From positions 1 to 34,788 of the forward strand of contig RFHH01000080.1 in the NCBI GenBank assembly GCA_003696075.1: DNA of 34,788 nucleotides. Reading direction: 5' to 3'. Below the pieces are notes generated by a model. The model searched no databases. It was not told the DNA's origin and saw only the letters and a list, made by a program, of their open reading frames with translations. This DNA comes from Acidobacteriota bacterium (GTDB lineage Bacteria; Acidobacteriota; Polarisedimenticolia; J045). Numbering within the stretch: position 1 is the first letter of the stretch; every line of letters begins with the position of its first letter. A program made the position numbers and the translations under genes. Positions 24,151-31,831 of this stretch are shown here, in pieces.

Positions 24151-25154
24151 CCCGAAATCCTCAGCGCGACACACGCGGCGTCGTCGGTGCCGCGCGCGCA
24201 GCGCTCCAACAGTTGCGCCGCGAGCACCGGTGCCGGCCCGGCGCCCAGCTCAGGGAGCGCCTTTCGGACGGCGCGATCGGCGAGGCCGTCGGTCCAGCAG
24301 ACGAGAGCGTCACCCGCCGCCACCGGCGCTTCGAACGCACGCGCCCTGGGCATCGTTCCCCCCAGCACCCCCGAGCGGCCGGTCAGCCGCTGCACCGAAG
24401 TGCCCACGACCGCCGTGACGGTGTTGCCCACGCCGGCATGGCGGACACGGCCGCGGGCCGCGTCGACGAGCGACACCCCGGCGGCGGCGCCCCGGCTCCC
24501 CCTGACGTGCACGTGAAGCCGATCCAACAGCGCCGCGGGATCGCTCCAATCCTCTCCCCGCAGCCGCCTCAGGAGCCGGCGGGCGAGGCGGTGCGCTTCC
24601 CGCCCGTGGCCGAGGACGTCGACGATCGCCACCCCCCAGCGCTCCCCTTCCTCGACGACGATGGCGGTATCGCCGCAGCGGCTGTCGTCCTGCAGAGGTT
24701 TCAGGGCGATGCCGCATGGCTGTTCGTCCGCGGAGGCGGAACGGTGGCACCAGCGCAGCGCCACGACGCGCGTCCCGGCGTCCGGCGAGGTGGCGATCGC
24801 CACGTCGTCCATGATCCGCACGACGGCCGGGAGCCCGAGGCCGAGCCCGCCACCGGTGCTGTAGCCGGGGCGGAGCGCCGCCTCCACGTCGGCGATGCCG
24901 GGCCCGCGGTCGCGGGCCACGACCGCGAGGCCGCGGCGTCCCGGCTCCCACACGCGCCGCAGGGCGACCTCCCCCCCGCCCCCGTAGCGCACGATGTTCG
25001 TCGCCAGCTCCGAGGTGGCGGTCGCGATCAGCGCCGCCGGAGCGCTGCCGAATCCCATCCGGCTCGCCAGCTCCCGGACGGCCTCGACGAGCGGGCCGAC
25101 GTCGCGCCGACTCCGAATGGCGTGCAGGCCGGTGAGCGAGTCGGTCCCGAGCAC
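24147..25154 (-). CDS. RsbT-type serine kinase fused to an RsbX/SpoIIE-type PP2C phosphatase
   Basis: 335 residues. Residues 1-135 form an intact RsbT-like GHKL kinase: ATSELATNIVRYGGGG with Asn53, RDRGPGIADV with Asp82, and STGGGLGLGLPAVVRIMDD. RsbT phosphorylates RsbS and RsbR and is released from the stressosome on stress. Residues about 137-335 are a PP2C-like phosphatase of the RsbX type: metal-ligand Asp162 in CGDTAIV, Asp179 in VDVLGHGREA, Asp289 in WTDGLADR and DDAA at 324-327. Kinase and reset phosphatase would thus be one chain. The GTG at 25154 is chosen because it starts four bases after the RsbS stop and just ahead of the first strand; the ribosome site is weak. The stop overlaps the next kinase gene (ATGA). 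Confidence 0.87.
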   Translation of the reverse strand: MLGTDSLTGLHAIRSRRDVGPLVEAVRELASRMGFGSAPAALIATATSELATNIVRYGGGGEVALRRVWEPGRRGLAVVARDRGPGIADVEAALRPGYSTGGGLGLGLPAVVRIMDDVAIATSPDAGTRVVALRWCHRSASADEQPCGIALKPLQDDSRCGDTAIVVEEGERWGVAIVDVLGHGREAHRLARRLLRRLRGEDWSDPAALLDRLHVHVRGSRGAAAGVSLVDAARGRVRHAGVGNTVTAVVGTSVQRLTGRSGVLGGTMPRARAFEAPVAAGDALVCWTDGLADRAVRKALPELGAGPAPVLAAQLLERCARGTDDAACVALRISG

Positions 25155-25158
25155 CGTT

Positions 25159-25527
25159 TCATCCGAGGCGGGCGAGCGCGTCGTCCACGGTGCGGGCCGT
25201 GACCGCGTCGTCCGGCGTGAAGCCCAGCGCGGCGAGGGCGGCGGCCACGCCGGGACGCATCGCGGCGATACCGACACGCGCGCCCAAGAGCCGCGCCATT
25301 CGCGCGATCGCCGCCACCGCACCGGCCTGGACGCTGTCGGCCGCCGTCACCGCCGAAAGATCGAACACGAGCGCGCGGGCCCGCGTCGCCGACACGGCGG
25401 CGAGGACGGCGTCGCGAAGGGCGTCGAGTCCCGCGCGGTCGAGCGCGTCGGGAACCGGAACGACGAGCCGGCGGCCGAGGCGCTGCATCGCGAACGGCGC
25501 GCCGCCGGCGATCTCACTTCCCCTCAC
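25159..25527 (-). CDS. rsbS: RsbS-type STAS-domain stressosome scaffold protein
   Basis: 122 residues, a single STAS domain. Aligned by eye with RsbS: RRLVVPVPDALD at the first strands, ALVFDLSAVTAADSVQAG with Ser65 at the phosphorylated Ser position of RsbS (the residue RsbT modifies), then ARLLGARVGIAAMRPGVAAALAALGF. It would form the core of the stressosome with RsbR and hold RsbT. The GTG at 25527 overlaps the end of the RsbR gene by 14 bases and has a GAGG nine bases upstream; an in-frame ATG at 25488 would cut into the first strand region and has no ribosome site. Some stressosome residues are more diverged than in the neighbouring RsbR. Confidence 0.82.
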   Translation of the reverse strand: MRGSEIAGGAPFAMQRLGRRLVVPVPDALDRAGLDALRDAVLAAVSATRARALVFDLSAVTAADSVQAGAVAAIARMARLLGARVGIAAMRPGVAAALAALGFTPDDAVTARTVDDALARLG

Positions 25528-25924
25528 GGGGGCGAACCTCGAGGCCGAGCCGGCCGAAGGCGGTCTCGAGCGCGGCCGCCATCGTCGCAACGGTCTTGAC
25601 CTCTCCCAAATCGATGCCCAGGTGGACCATCGTCTGGGCGACCGCGGGCGAGATCCCCGAGACGATGCACTCGCAACCCATCAGCTGCGTCGCCCGGGTG
25701 ATCTGGATGACGTGGTTGGCCACGGCGGTGTCCATCGCCGTCACGCCGATGATGTCGAGAATGATGACGCGGGCCTGCGTTCTCTGGATCATCGACAGCA
25801 TCGAATCCATCAGCTCTTGAGCCCGCGCCGAGTCGAGAATCCCGAAGACCGACACCATCAGGATCCCGTCCCAGACGACGCTCACCGGCACGCGATCGGT
25901 TCCGACGCTCTCGGAGACTTGCAT
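25514..25924 (-). CDS. RsbR-type STAS protein lacking an N-terminal sensor domain
   Basis: 136 residues. Strong match by eye to the C-terminal STAS domain of RsbR proteins: VIILDIIGVTAMDTAVANHV with Thr66 in DT, IVSGISPAVAQTMVHLGID with Thr98 in AQT, both at positions of conserved stressosome threonines phosphorylated in Bacillus RsbR. Classical RsbR proteins carry a globin-like N-terminal sensor; here only about 15 residues precede the STAS fold, so sensing must come from elsewhere or from a paralogue. The ATG at 25924 has an excellent GGGAGGGGAG ribosome site. First gene of the RsbR-RsbS-RsbT/X-kinase-kinase operon. Confidence 0.88.
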   Translation of the reverse strand: MQVSESVGTDRVPVSVVWDGILMVSVFGILDSARAQELMDSMLSMIQRTQARVIILDIIGVTAMDTAVANHVIQITRATQLMGCECIVSGISPAVAQTMVHLGIDLGEVKTVATMAAALETAFGRLGLEVRPREGK

Positions 25925-25938
25925 GCGGCTCCCCTCCC

Positions 25939-25954
25939 GCGGACGCCCGTCCGC
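25939..25954. promoter_or_regulatory. Palindrome just upstream of the stressosome operon
   Basis: GCGGACG, CC, CGTCCGC: a perfect 7-bp dyad ending about five bases before the ribosome site of the RsbR gene. It could be an operator or a leader hairpin. In such GC-rich DNA a 7-bp dyad may also be chance. Confidence 0.3.
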
Positions 25955-26001
25955 CCGCTTCCGACCAGCGCCCCGAAATGGCCGGATTCCTCGCGATCGG
26001 C

Positions 26002-26022
26002 GGGTCCGCCCCCGGCGGATCC
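26002..26022 (-). terminator. Weak hairpin after the permease gene
   Basis: GGGTCCGC, CCCCG, GCGGATCC forms an 8-bp stem with one G:T-type mismatch, 12 bases past the permease stop on the minus strand. No U-run follows, so factor-independent termination is doubtful. It lies between the permease operon and the stressosome operon. Confidence 0.28.
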
Positions 26023-26033
26023 CGTCACTTTCC

Positions 26034-28241
26034 CTATCGGCCGTCTCCGGCGCCGCTTGACCTCGCCGCCGAGCCCCGATCGGGGTGAAGCTGGACGACC
26101 GAGCACAGCGCCCGCTCGACGATCCGGTCGCTGACCGAGCCGCGGACGAGCCGCCGCAGCGGGGGCTCGTCTTCGGAAGCGAGGATCAGCAGATCGGCGC
26201 CGGCGGTCGCGTGGACGACCGCCTCCACCGGATCGGCCCCCGTGAGGATCTCCGCATCGGCCGGAGCGCCGCACTCCGCGACGAGCCTCCGGTGGAAGCG
26301 CACGACCTCCTCGCGCCGCGCCGCGGGTGCGCCCGGCTCCAGCACGTCCACGAAGGTCAAGCGCCCCCCGTGCGCGCGGGCGAGCGCCACGGCCACCCTG
26401 AGCAGCTCTCCCTCGTGCGGTCCGGGACGCGCGAGCACCAGGATGCGCTGGTAGACGCGCACCCCGGCGTCGCGGAACGAGCCGACCGCCGCCGGGAGAT
26501 GGTGGAGGATCCACAGCAGGGGCCGTCCGACGAAGCTCGCGTACCGCCGCCGCCGGTGGCCGACGATGACCCACTCGCAGTGGGCGGCCGCGGCCTGGGC
26601 GTACAGCGCGCGCCGCGCATCGTGCGTGACGACGACGACGAACGCAGCGTCCACGCCGAGCCGGCCCGCGATGGCGAGCACGCGGCGTCGCACCGCCGCG
26701 ATCCGATCGTCCTCCCCGGTCCCGCCGGCCAGCTCGGTCTGGCCGGGAATCTCGCGCAGGTAGAGGACGTCGATTCGCGATTCCGGCGAGGGCCGCAGCG
26801 CGGCGCCGATCTCGAAGAGCGCCTCGGGAGACCGTTCCTTGCCGAACAGCGCCACCACCACCCGGGCCTCCGGAATCGGGGCCTCCGCGGCGGCTCCCGG
26901 CGGGGCCTCCACGAGGTCGGTGCGGCGGCCGAGGTTCTGGAGGAGCCCGCGCCGGGAGACGCGCGAGCGGCCGTAGGCCAGATGCCACGCCGCCGCGACG
27001 CCGGTGAACAGCGCGATCCCCGCCAGGGCGTCGGCTCCGAGAGCGACCAGCAACGCCATTCCCCCGAGGATCCCGGCCAGTGGCGGGAGGGGATAGAGCG
27101 GGACGCGGTACGTGGGGCGGTACCAGGCGGCGCCGGCTTCCCGGAAGACGATCAGCGAGAGATTTTCGAGGCAGAAGACGAGGATCTGGAATCCCGACGC
27201 GAGCTTTGCGAGCGCCACCACGTCGAGCGCCAGGATGGCGAACAGCATGAAGCCCGCGCAGGCGAGGATCGACGCCACCGGCGTCAGCAGGCGCGGGTCG
27301 ACGGTGCCCAACCGGCCCGGAAGCAGTCCGTCGCGCGCCATCGCGAACGGAAAGCGCGACGCCGCGAGCAGCGTCGCGTTCGCCTCGGATCCGAGCGCCA
27401 GCACCGCCACGGCCGACAGCGCCCACCGCAACGGCACCCCGCCGATCGCGGCGCCGAGCGTGGCGATCGGGGCCGCATCGTGCGCCAGTTCCGCGAGCGG
27501 GATCCTCCCGGCGAGAACGAACGCCACCGCGGCATACAGCGTCCCCATCCCCACCAGCGAGAGAAGGATGCCCCTCGGGATCGTCCTCCCCGGATCCCTC
27601 ACTTCCTCGGCGACGGCGGCGATCTTCGTGACCCCCGCGTAGGAGGCGAAGACGAAGGCGGCGGCGCCGGCGAGGCCGGAAAAGCCGGAAGGCGTTTGGG
27701 GCACGAGGAAATCGCGGCGAATGCCGGGCAGCGCCGCGACCGCGGCCGCGGCCAGGGTGCCGACGGTGATCGCGACGAGCGGCTTCTGGAGCCGGCCCAC
27801 ACGGCGAACGCCGAGCACGTTGAGCGCCGTCACCCCGGCCAGGATGCCCAGGGCGAGGGCGGTCTCGGCGCGGGCCGCGGAACCGTGCGCGCCGGGAGCC
27901 GACGCCAGGACGTACGCCCCCAGACCCGCCAGGGCGAAGCAGCCCTTGAGCAGCAGGGAGAGAGCGGCGCCGATCCCCGAGACGGCCCCCGCGAACGGAC
28001 CGAGGCTCCTCTCGATGAACAGGTAGGTGCCCCCCGAGGAGGGCATGGCGGTGGCCAGCTCCGCCTTGGCGAGGGCCGCCGGGAGAACGAGAACCCCGGC
28101 CAGGAGGTAGGCCAGCCACAAAGACGGTCCCGTCAGCGCGGAGGCGGGCCCGGGGAGGACGAACAGTCCGCCCCCGGCCATGGCGCCGACGCTGATCGCG
28201 ACGACGCTTCTCAGGCCGAGGGAACGGTCGAGCCGCTTCAC
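26034..28241 (-). CDS. APC-family amino acid permease fused to two universal stress protein domains
   Basis: 735 residues. Residues 1-440 form a 12-helix amino acid/polyamine permease: VGAMAGGGLFVLPG at 18-31 (the APC substrate loop), PSSGGTYLF at 67-75, VFASYAGVTKIAAVAEEVRD near 230, and EANATLLAASRFPFAMARDG. From about 457 two universal stress protein domains follow: EARVVVALFGKERSPEAL to about 590 and VYQRILVLARPGPHEGELL to about 720, ending RGSVSDRIVERALCSVVQLHP split here across the usual G-S nucleotide loop. Such permease-USP fusions are known in bacteria and archaea; the USP part likely binds nucleotide and regulates transport. The GTG at 28241 overlaps the stop of the spermidine-synthase-like gene (GTGA), suggesting the two act on related compounds. 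The substrate is not readable. Confidence 0.9.
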   Translation of the reverse strand: MKRLDRSLGLRSVVAISVGAMAGGGLFVLPGPASALTGPSLWLAYLLAGVLVLPAALAKAELATAMPSSGGTYLFIERSLGPFAGAVSGIGAALSLLLKGCFALAGLGAYVLASAPGAHGSAARAETALALGILAGVTALNVLGVRRVGRLQKPLVAITVGTLAAAAVAALPGIRRDFLVPQTPSGFSGLAGAAAFVFASYAGVTKIAAVAEEVRDPGRTIPRGILLSLVGMGTLYAAVAFVLAGRIPLAELAHDAAPIATLGAAIGGVPLRWALSAVAVLALGSEANATLLAASRFPFAMARDGLLPGRLGTVDPRLLTPVASILACAGFMLFAILALDVVALAKLASGFQILVFCLENLSLIVFREAGAAWYRPTYRVPLYPLPPLAGILGGMALLVALGADALAGIALFTGVAAAWHLAYGRSRVSRRGLLQNLGRRTDLVEAPPGAAAEAPIPEARVVVALFGKERSPEALFEIGAALRPSPESRIDVLYLREIPGQTELAGGTGEDDRIAAVRRRVLAIAGRLGVDAAFVVVVTHDARRALYAQAAAAHCEWVIVGHRRRRYASFVGRPLLWILHHLPAAVGSFRDAGVRVYQRILVLARPGPHEGELLRVAVALARAHGGRLTFVDVLEPGAPAARREEVVRFHRRLVAECGAPADAEILTGADPVEAVVHATAGADLLILASEDEPPLRRLVRGSVSDRIVERALCSVVQLHPDRGSAARSSGAGDGR

Positions 28242-28939
28242 CGGCCGGCCCGGTGCCGGCGGATCCGGATGCGGCCGGCCTCGCGGGAGCCGAGCGCGGC
28301 CAGCGCGCGGCGCAGCCGCCGCCCGGCCGCGCGGGGCGGCGGGAGCGCCGACCCGGCGATCGCCACCCGGTTCTCCCACAGCTCCCCTTCGACGACGATC
28401 GTCTCGGGAAACGGCGCGGCCACCGCGGCGATCGCCTCCCGCCAGCTCCCGCCGGGAACCGGGAGCAGGTTGACGACCGCGACGCCGCGAGGGGAGAGAC
28501 GGCGGGCGATCAGGTCCGGCAGGCCGTCGAGGCTGATCGGAGGCTTCACCTGCCCCTCCAGACCGGGCATGGAGAGATCGTCCAGCACCGCGTCGAACCT
28601 CGCCCTGCGGCGGGCGAGCCAGGCGTACGCGTCGGCCCGGCAGACGTGCACCACCCCCGCCCATCCCGCGGCCATCCGCCGGAAGATCTCCTGCCCTCGC
28701 GGATCGCGGTCCACGGCCTCGATCGGCGCCGTCCACCCCAAGGCGCGGAGCGGCGCCACGACGCTCCCCGCAGCGAATCCGAGGAGAGCGAGCCGCGGTC
28801 CGGGAGCGAAGGCGGCCACCGCCGCCGCCAGGACGTCGAACAGGTCGTGGGTCGGACCGGGACGGTCCGGCAGGCTGCTGACGACATCCCCCCGATCGAC
28901 GAGAAGCGCGCGATGCCGCCGGCGGACGATCCTCAGCAC
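28238..28939 (-). CDS. Spermidine-synthase-like (class I methyltransferase fold) protein
   Basis: 233 residues. A Rossmann-type methyltransferase fold is suggested by LALLGFAAGSVVAPLRALG (50-68, degenerate Gly-rich loop), the acidic end of strand two in IEAVDRDP (73-80), CRADAYAWL (100-108) and FDAVLDDLSMPGLEG (115-129, the Asp pair where polyamine aminopropyltransferases carry their catalytic Asp). The N-terminal beta hairpin domain of true spermidine synthases is reduced to about 30 residues. It may be an aminopropyltransferase relative or a methyltransferase. The GTG at 28939 has a strong GGAGGAGGGAAGGG tract upstream. It is first in a two-gene operon with the permease and divergent from the HEAT-cyclophilin gene. 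Confidence 0.75.
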   Translation of the reverse strand: MLRIVRRRHRALLVDRGDVVSSLPDRPGPTHDLFDVLAAAVAAFAPGPRLALLGFAAGSVVAPLRALGWTAPIEAVDRDPRGQEIFRRMAAGWAGVVHVCRADAYAWLARRRARFDAVLDDLSMPGLEGQVKPPISLDGLPDLIARRLSPRGVAVVNLLPVPGGSWREAIAAVAAPFPETIVVEGELWENRVAIAGSALPPPRAAGRRLRRALAALGSREAGRIRIRRHRAGR

Positions 28940-28991
28940 GGTCCCTTCCCTCCTCCGATCCCGTCCCGGCATCGCCGGACGGCGGCCGCCG

Positions 28992-28997
28992 TATGAT
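28992..28997 (+). promoter_or_regulatory. Possible -10 hexamer TATGAT before the HEAT-cyclophilin gene
   Basis: TATGAT matches TATAAT at five of six positions and lies 23 bases before the ATG at 29021, leaving a short leader with the GGAGAGGAG ribosome site. No -35 box is seen. The whole divergent gap is only 81 bp. Confidence 0.33.
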
Positions 28998-29020
28998 GTC
29001 CCACCACCGGAGAGGAGACC

Positions 29021-30979
29021 ATGGGGCGCGAACTGGCCGTGGGGCTGGCCCTTCTGGCCGCCGCCTGCGCGCCGCCGGGGCTCGACTCGATCGCCTCGCG
29101 GGAGGATGCGAGGGTCCCGGACCGGCGCTTCTGGAGCCGCGCCCTGGCGGCGGGGGAACCGGCGGTGCGCGCGGCCGCCGCCCGGGCGATCGGCCGGCTG
29201 CGCGATCCCGGGCTGGCCCCGCTGCTCGCCGGCCGGCTCGGGGCGGAGCGCTCTCCGGCGGTGCGCGAGGAGATTCTGTTCGCGCTGGGGCAGGCGGGCG
29301 GCGAGGCGGCTCGTTCCGCGCTCCGGGCGGCGCTCGCCGCGGTCGAGCCGGGCCAGCGCATGCTCGCCTGCGAGGCGCTCGGCAAGGTCGGAGGAAGGGA
29401 GGAGATCGGCCTGCTGGCGCGGGCCCTCGGCGATCCCGCGGAGGAAGTCCGCGGAGCGGCGGCGCTCGCCCTCGCCCGTCTGGCCGGCCGGCACGCCGCG
29501 GAGCCGGTGCCGCTGGACGCCGGGGAGGCCGGGAAGATCGCCGGGAAGCTCGCCTCGCTCCTCCGCGCATCCGGCGCCGGCGAGAGGTGGCGCGCCGCCT
29601 ACGCTCTGGCGGAGATCGAGGCGCTCCCCCTCCCCGCGCCCGAACTCGAGGCGGCGCTCGCGGACGGCGATCCCCGCGTCCGGCTGTTCGCCGCTCGGGC
29701 GCTCGCCCGAGCGGGTCCCGGCGCCGCCCTCGCTCTCGGGGAAAGGCTCGCCGACCCGTCCCCCCACGTGGCCGCGGCCGCCGCCCTCGCGCTGGCCCGC
29801 GCCGCCGGCCCGCAGGCGGCGGGGCCGCTCCTCGACGCCTTGGATCGGGCGGCCGGGCCGGCCGCGCACCACCTGCGCCTCGCCGCACTCGAGGCGCTCG
29901 AGGCTCTCCCGCTTCCGCGCGAGGCGGCCGGCCGGATCGAGGCTCTCGCCGCTTCCGATCCTTCCCCGCGCGTTCGCGGGGCGGCACTGCGCCTGCTCGC
30001 GCGGTTGGCCCCGGTGCGCGCCCTCCCCCTGTTCCGGGCGGCGGAACGCTCTCGCAATCCCTACCTCCGCGCCGCCGCGGCGCGCGCCGCGCGCAATCTG
30101 CCCGTCAGCGAGGCGGTGCGACTGCTGCGGCGCCTCCGCCTCGATGCCGACCCGCGGCCGGCGTCCGCGGCGCTCGAGACGCTCGGGGAAATCGCTCCGG
30201 CGACGGCCCGCGCCGAAGCCCTCGAGGCGCTCCGTTCGAAGGATGTCGCGATCGCGGGAACGGCAGCCGATCTGCTCGGGCGCGTGGGGCATCCGGGGGA
30301 CGTGGCCGCGCTGGAGCGGCTGTACGGCACGGCACGGGGGCCGGAACGGGTGGAGCTGCGGCTCGGGGCGGTGAGGTCCGCCGGGCGCCTCGATCCGGCG
30401 CGGGCGGAGCGATTTCTCCGGGCCGCGCTGGCCGACCCGGCCCCGGCCGTCGCCCTCGCCGCGCGGGACGCGCTCGAGGCGGCGGGGGAGGAAGGTGCCG
30501 ATCCGTCGCCGGGGCACTGGCGGTCGACGGCGCCCGCCTGGCCGCGAGGCCGGCCGGCTCCCCGGGTCACGCTGCGGACCGACCGCGGGGACATCGTCCT
30601 CCAACTCGACCCGGAGGCGGCTCCGCACCACGTCGCGAGCTTCGTGGCGCGGGCGCGCGAGGGAAAGCTCGACGGCCTTCCCTTCCACCGCGTCGTCACG
30701 GGATTCGTGGTCCAGGGTCTCGACCCGCGCGGCGACGGGTGGGGCACGGGCGGCGTTCTCCTGCGCGACGAGATCGCTCCCCTGCGATTCGACGGCGCGG
30801 GTGTGGTGGGAATGCCCAACGCCGGTCCCGACACGGGCGGCTGCCAGATCTTCGTGACCCTTGCGCCGGCGCCCCATCTGGACGGGCGCTTCACGGTCTT
30901 CGCACGGGTCGTGGAGGGGCTCGGAGTGGTCGACACGCTCGACGTCGGGGACCGCTGCCGCCGCGCGATCGTGCAGTGA
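29021..30979 (+). CDS. Lipoprotein with HEAT-like repeats and a C-terminal cyclophilin domain
   Basis: 652 residues. The first 16 residues (MGRELAVGLALLAAAC) look like a lipoprotein signal with Cys16. Residues about 45-490 are helical repeats of the HEAT/PBS-lyase kind, recognisable by recurring VR.AAA.AL..L stretches (AVRAAAARAIGRL, EVRGAAALALARL, RVRLFAARALARA, RVRGAALRLLARL). From about 512 a cyclophilin-type peptidyl-prolyl isomerase follows: VTLRTDRGDIVLQL, FHRVVTGFVVQG with catalytic-type Arg557, then GMPNAGPDTGGCQIFV and LDGRFTVFARVVEG. The Trp of CypA is not conserved but bacterial cyclophilins often lack it. A periplasmic folding factor or scaffold is the likely role: repeats bind a partner, isomerase acts on proline bonds. 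The start is supported by GGAGAGGAG. Confidence 0.87.
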   Translation: MGRELAVGLALLAAACAPPGLDSIASREDARVPDRRFWSRALAAGEPAVRAAAARAIGRLRDPGLAPLLAGRLGAERSPAVREEILFALGQAGGEAARSALRAALAAVEPGQRMLACEALGKVGGREEIGLLARALGDPAEEVRGAAALALARLAGRHAAEPVPLDAGEAGKIAGKLASLLRASGAGERWRAAYALAEIEALPLPAPELEAALADGDPRVRLFAARALARAGPGAALALGERLADPSPHVAAAAALALARAAGPQAAGPLLDALDRAAGPAAHHLRLAALEALEALPLPREAAGRIEALAASDPSPRVRGAALRLLARLAPVRALPLFRAAERSRNPYLRAAAARAARNLPVSEAVRLLRRLRLDADPRPASAALETLGEIAPATARAEALEALRSKDVAIAGTAADLLGRVGHPGDVAALERLYGTARGPERVELRLGAVRSAGRLDPARAERFLRAALADPAPAVALAARDALEAAGEEGADPSPGHWRSTAPAWPRGRPAPRVTLRTDRGDIVLQLDPEAAPHHVASFVARAREGKLDGLPFHRVVTGFVVQGLDPRGDGWGTGGVLLRDEIAPLRFDGAGVVGMPNAGPDTGGCQIFVTLAPAPHLDGRFTVFARVVEGLGVVDTLDVGDRCRRAIVQ

Positions 30980-30997
30980 CGCCGGCGGCGCGGCCGG

Positions 30998-31831
30998 TCA
31001 GGCGGCGAGCAGCCCGGTGTACCAGGCGGCGATCTCCACTCCCCAGAACATCGCCACCAGCGCCGCCGGGGCGAGGAAACAGCCGAACGGCAGCTCCTTC
31101 GTCATCGACCAGCGACCCGAGAGCAGGCCGGGGAGGCTCAGCAGCGTGCCGGCGAGCGACGCGGCGAAGATCGTGAGGAAGACACCGGGGATCCCGAGGA
31201 AGGCACCCACCCCGAGCATCATCTTGAGATCACCCCCGCCCAGCGCCTCCCGGTCGAACAGGACGCGCCACGCGAGCGCGAGCAGAAAGAAGATCCCGTA
31301 TCCGGCGATCGCGCCGGCGACCGAGGCGGCCAGCCGGCCGCCGGCCCCCGACAGCCCCGCGAGTGCGAGGCCGAAGTCGAGCCGGCCGTTCCAGGGCGCG
31401 GTGAGAAGACCGGCCGCGGCGAGCGGAAGGGTGACCCGATCCGGAAGGAGCCGGTGGTCGTAGTCGGTGAAGAAGAGCACGAGCATCGCCGAGGCGAAGG
31501 GAAGCAGCACCAGGGTCTGCACGGTGAAGCCGAAGCGCCACCCGATCGCCACCCACAGCACGGCGTTGCCCGTCTCCACCAGCGGGTAGCGCAGCGCGAT
31601 CTGGCCGCCGCACGAGGCGCAACGCCCCCCGAGCCAGATGTACGAGAGGATCGGGACGTTCTCGTGCCACCGGATCGCCGCGCCGCAACGCGGGCAGGCG
31701 GAGCGCGGGCGCACGACGCTCTCGCCGCGCGGGAGGCGGTGGATGCAGACGTTCAGGAAGGACCCGACCACGGCCCCGAACGCGAACAGCACCGCGTCGG
31801 TGTAGGCGGACCAGATCGCGCCCGGGGTCAC
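30998..31831 (-). CDS. pilD: Prepilin peptidase (PilD/type IV leader peptidase)
   Basis: 277-residue polytopic membrane aspartyl protease that cleaves and N-methylates type IV prepilins and pseudopilins. Complete motif set: GAVVGSFLNVCIHRLPRGES near the start, zinc-type Cys pairs CPRC (46-49) and CASC (71-74) flanking ENVPILSYIWLGG, the first catalytic Asp in FTDYDHRLLPD (Asp123 or Asp125) and the second in GGGDLKMM (Asp201), and about eight membrane helices. The GTG at 31831 overlaps the stop of the TPR gene (GTGA). It is the last gene of an ABC transporter operon and converges with the HEAT-cyclophilin gene, 18 bp between stops. No prepilin is in view. Confidence 0.93.
   Translation of the reverse strand: MTPGAIWSAYTDAVLFAFGAVVGSFLNVCIHRLPRGESVVRPRSACPRCGAAIRWHENVPILSYIWLGGRCASCGGQIALRYPLVETGNAVLWVAIGWRFGFTVQTLVLLPFASAMLVLFFTDYDHRLLPDRVTLPLAAAGLLTAPWNGRLDFGLALAGLSGAGGRLAASVAGAIAGYGIFFLLALAWRVLFDREALGGGDLKMMLGVGAFLGIPGVFLTIFAASLAGTLLSLPGLLSGRWSMTKELPFGCFLAPAALVAMFWGVEIAAWYTGLLAA

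Noticed and set aside
28238-28939. A full spermidine synthase call
   Set aside because: The N-terminal domain is too short and the Gly-rich loop is degenerate, so only a spermidine-synthase-like fold is claimed.
26034-29987. Permease reading frame extended upstream to a 1317-residue protein
   Set aside because: The extension is basic low-complexity sequence that crosses the spermidine-synthase-like gene; the GTG at 28241 fits the first permease helix and the GTGA overlap.
26085-30374. A plus-strand open frame of about 1429 codons
   Set aside because: It is antisense to the permease and spermidine-synthase-like genes and out of frame with the HEAT-cyclophilin gene; its composition is shadow-like.
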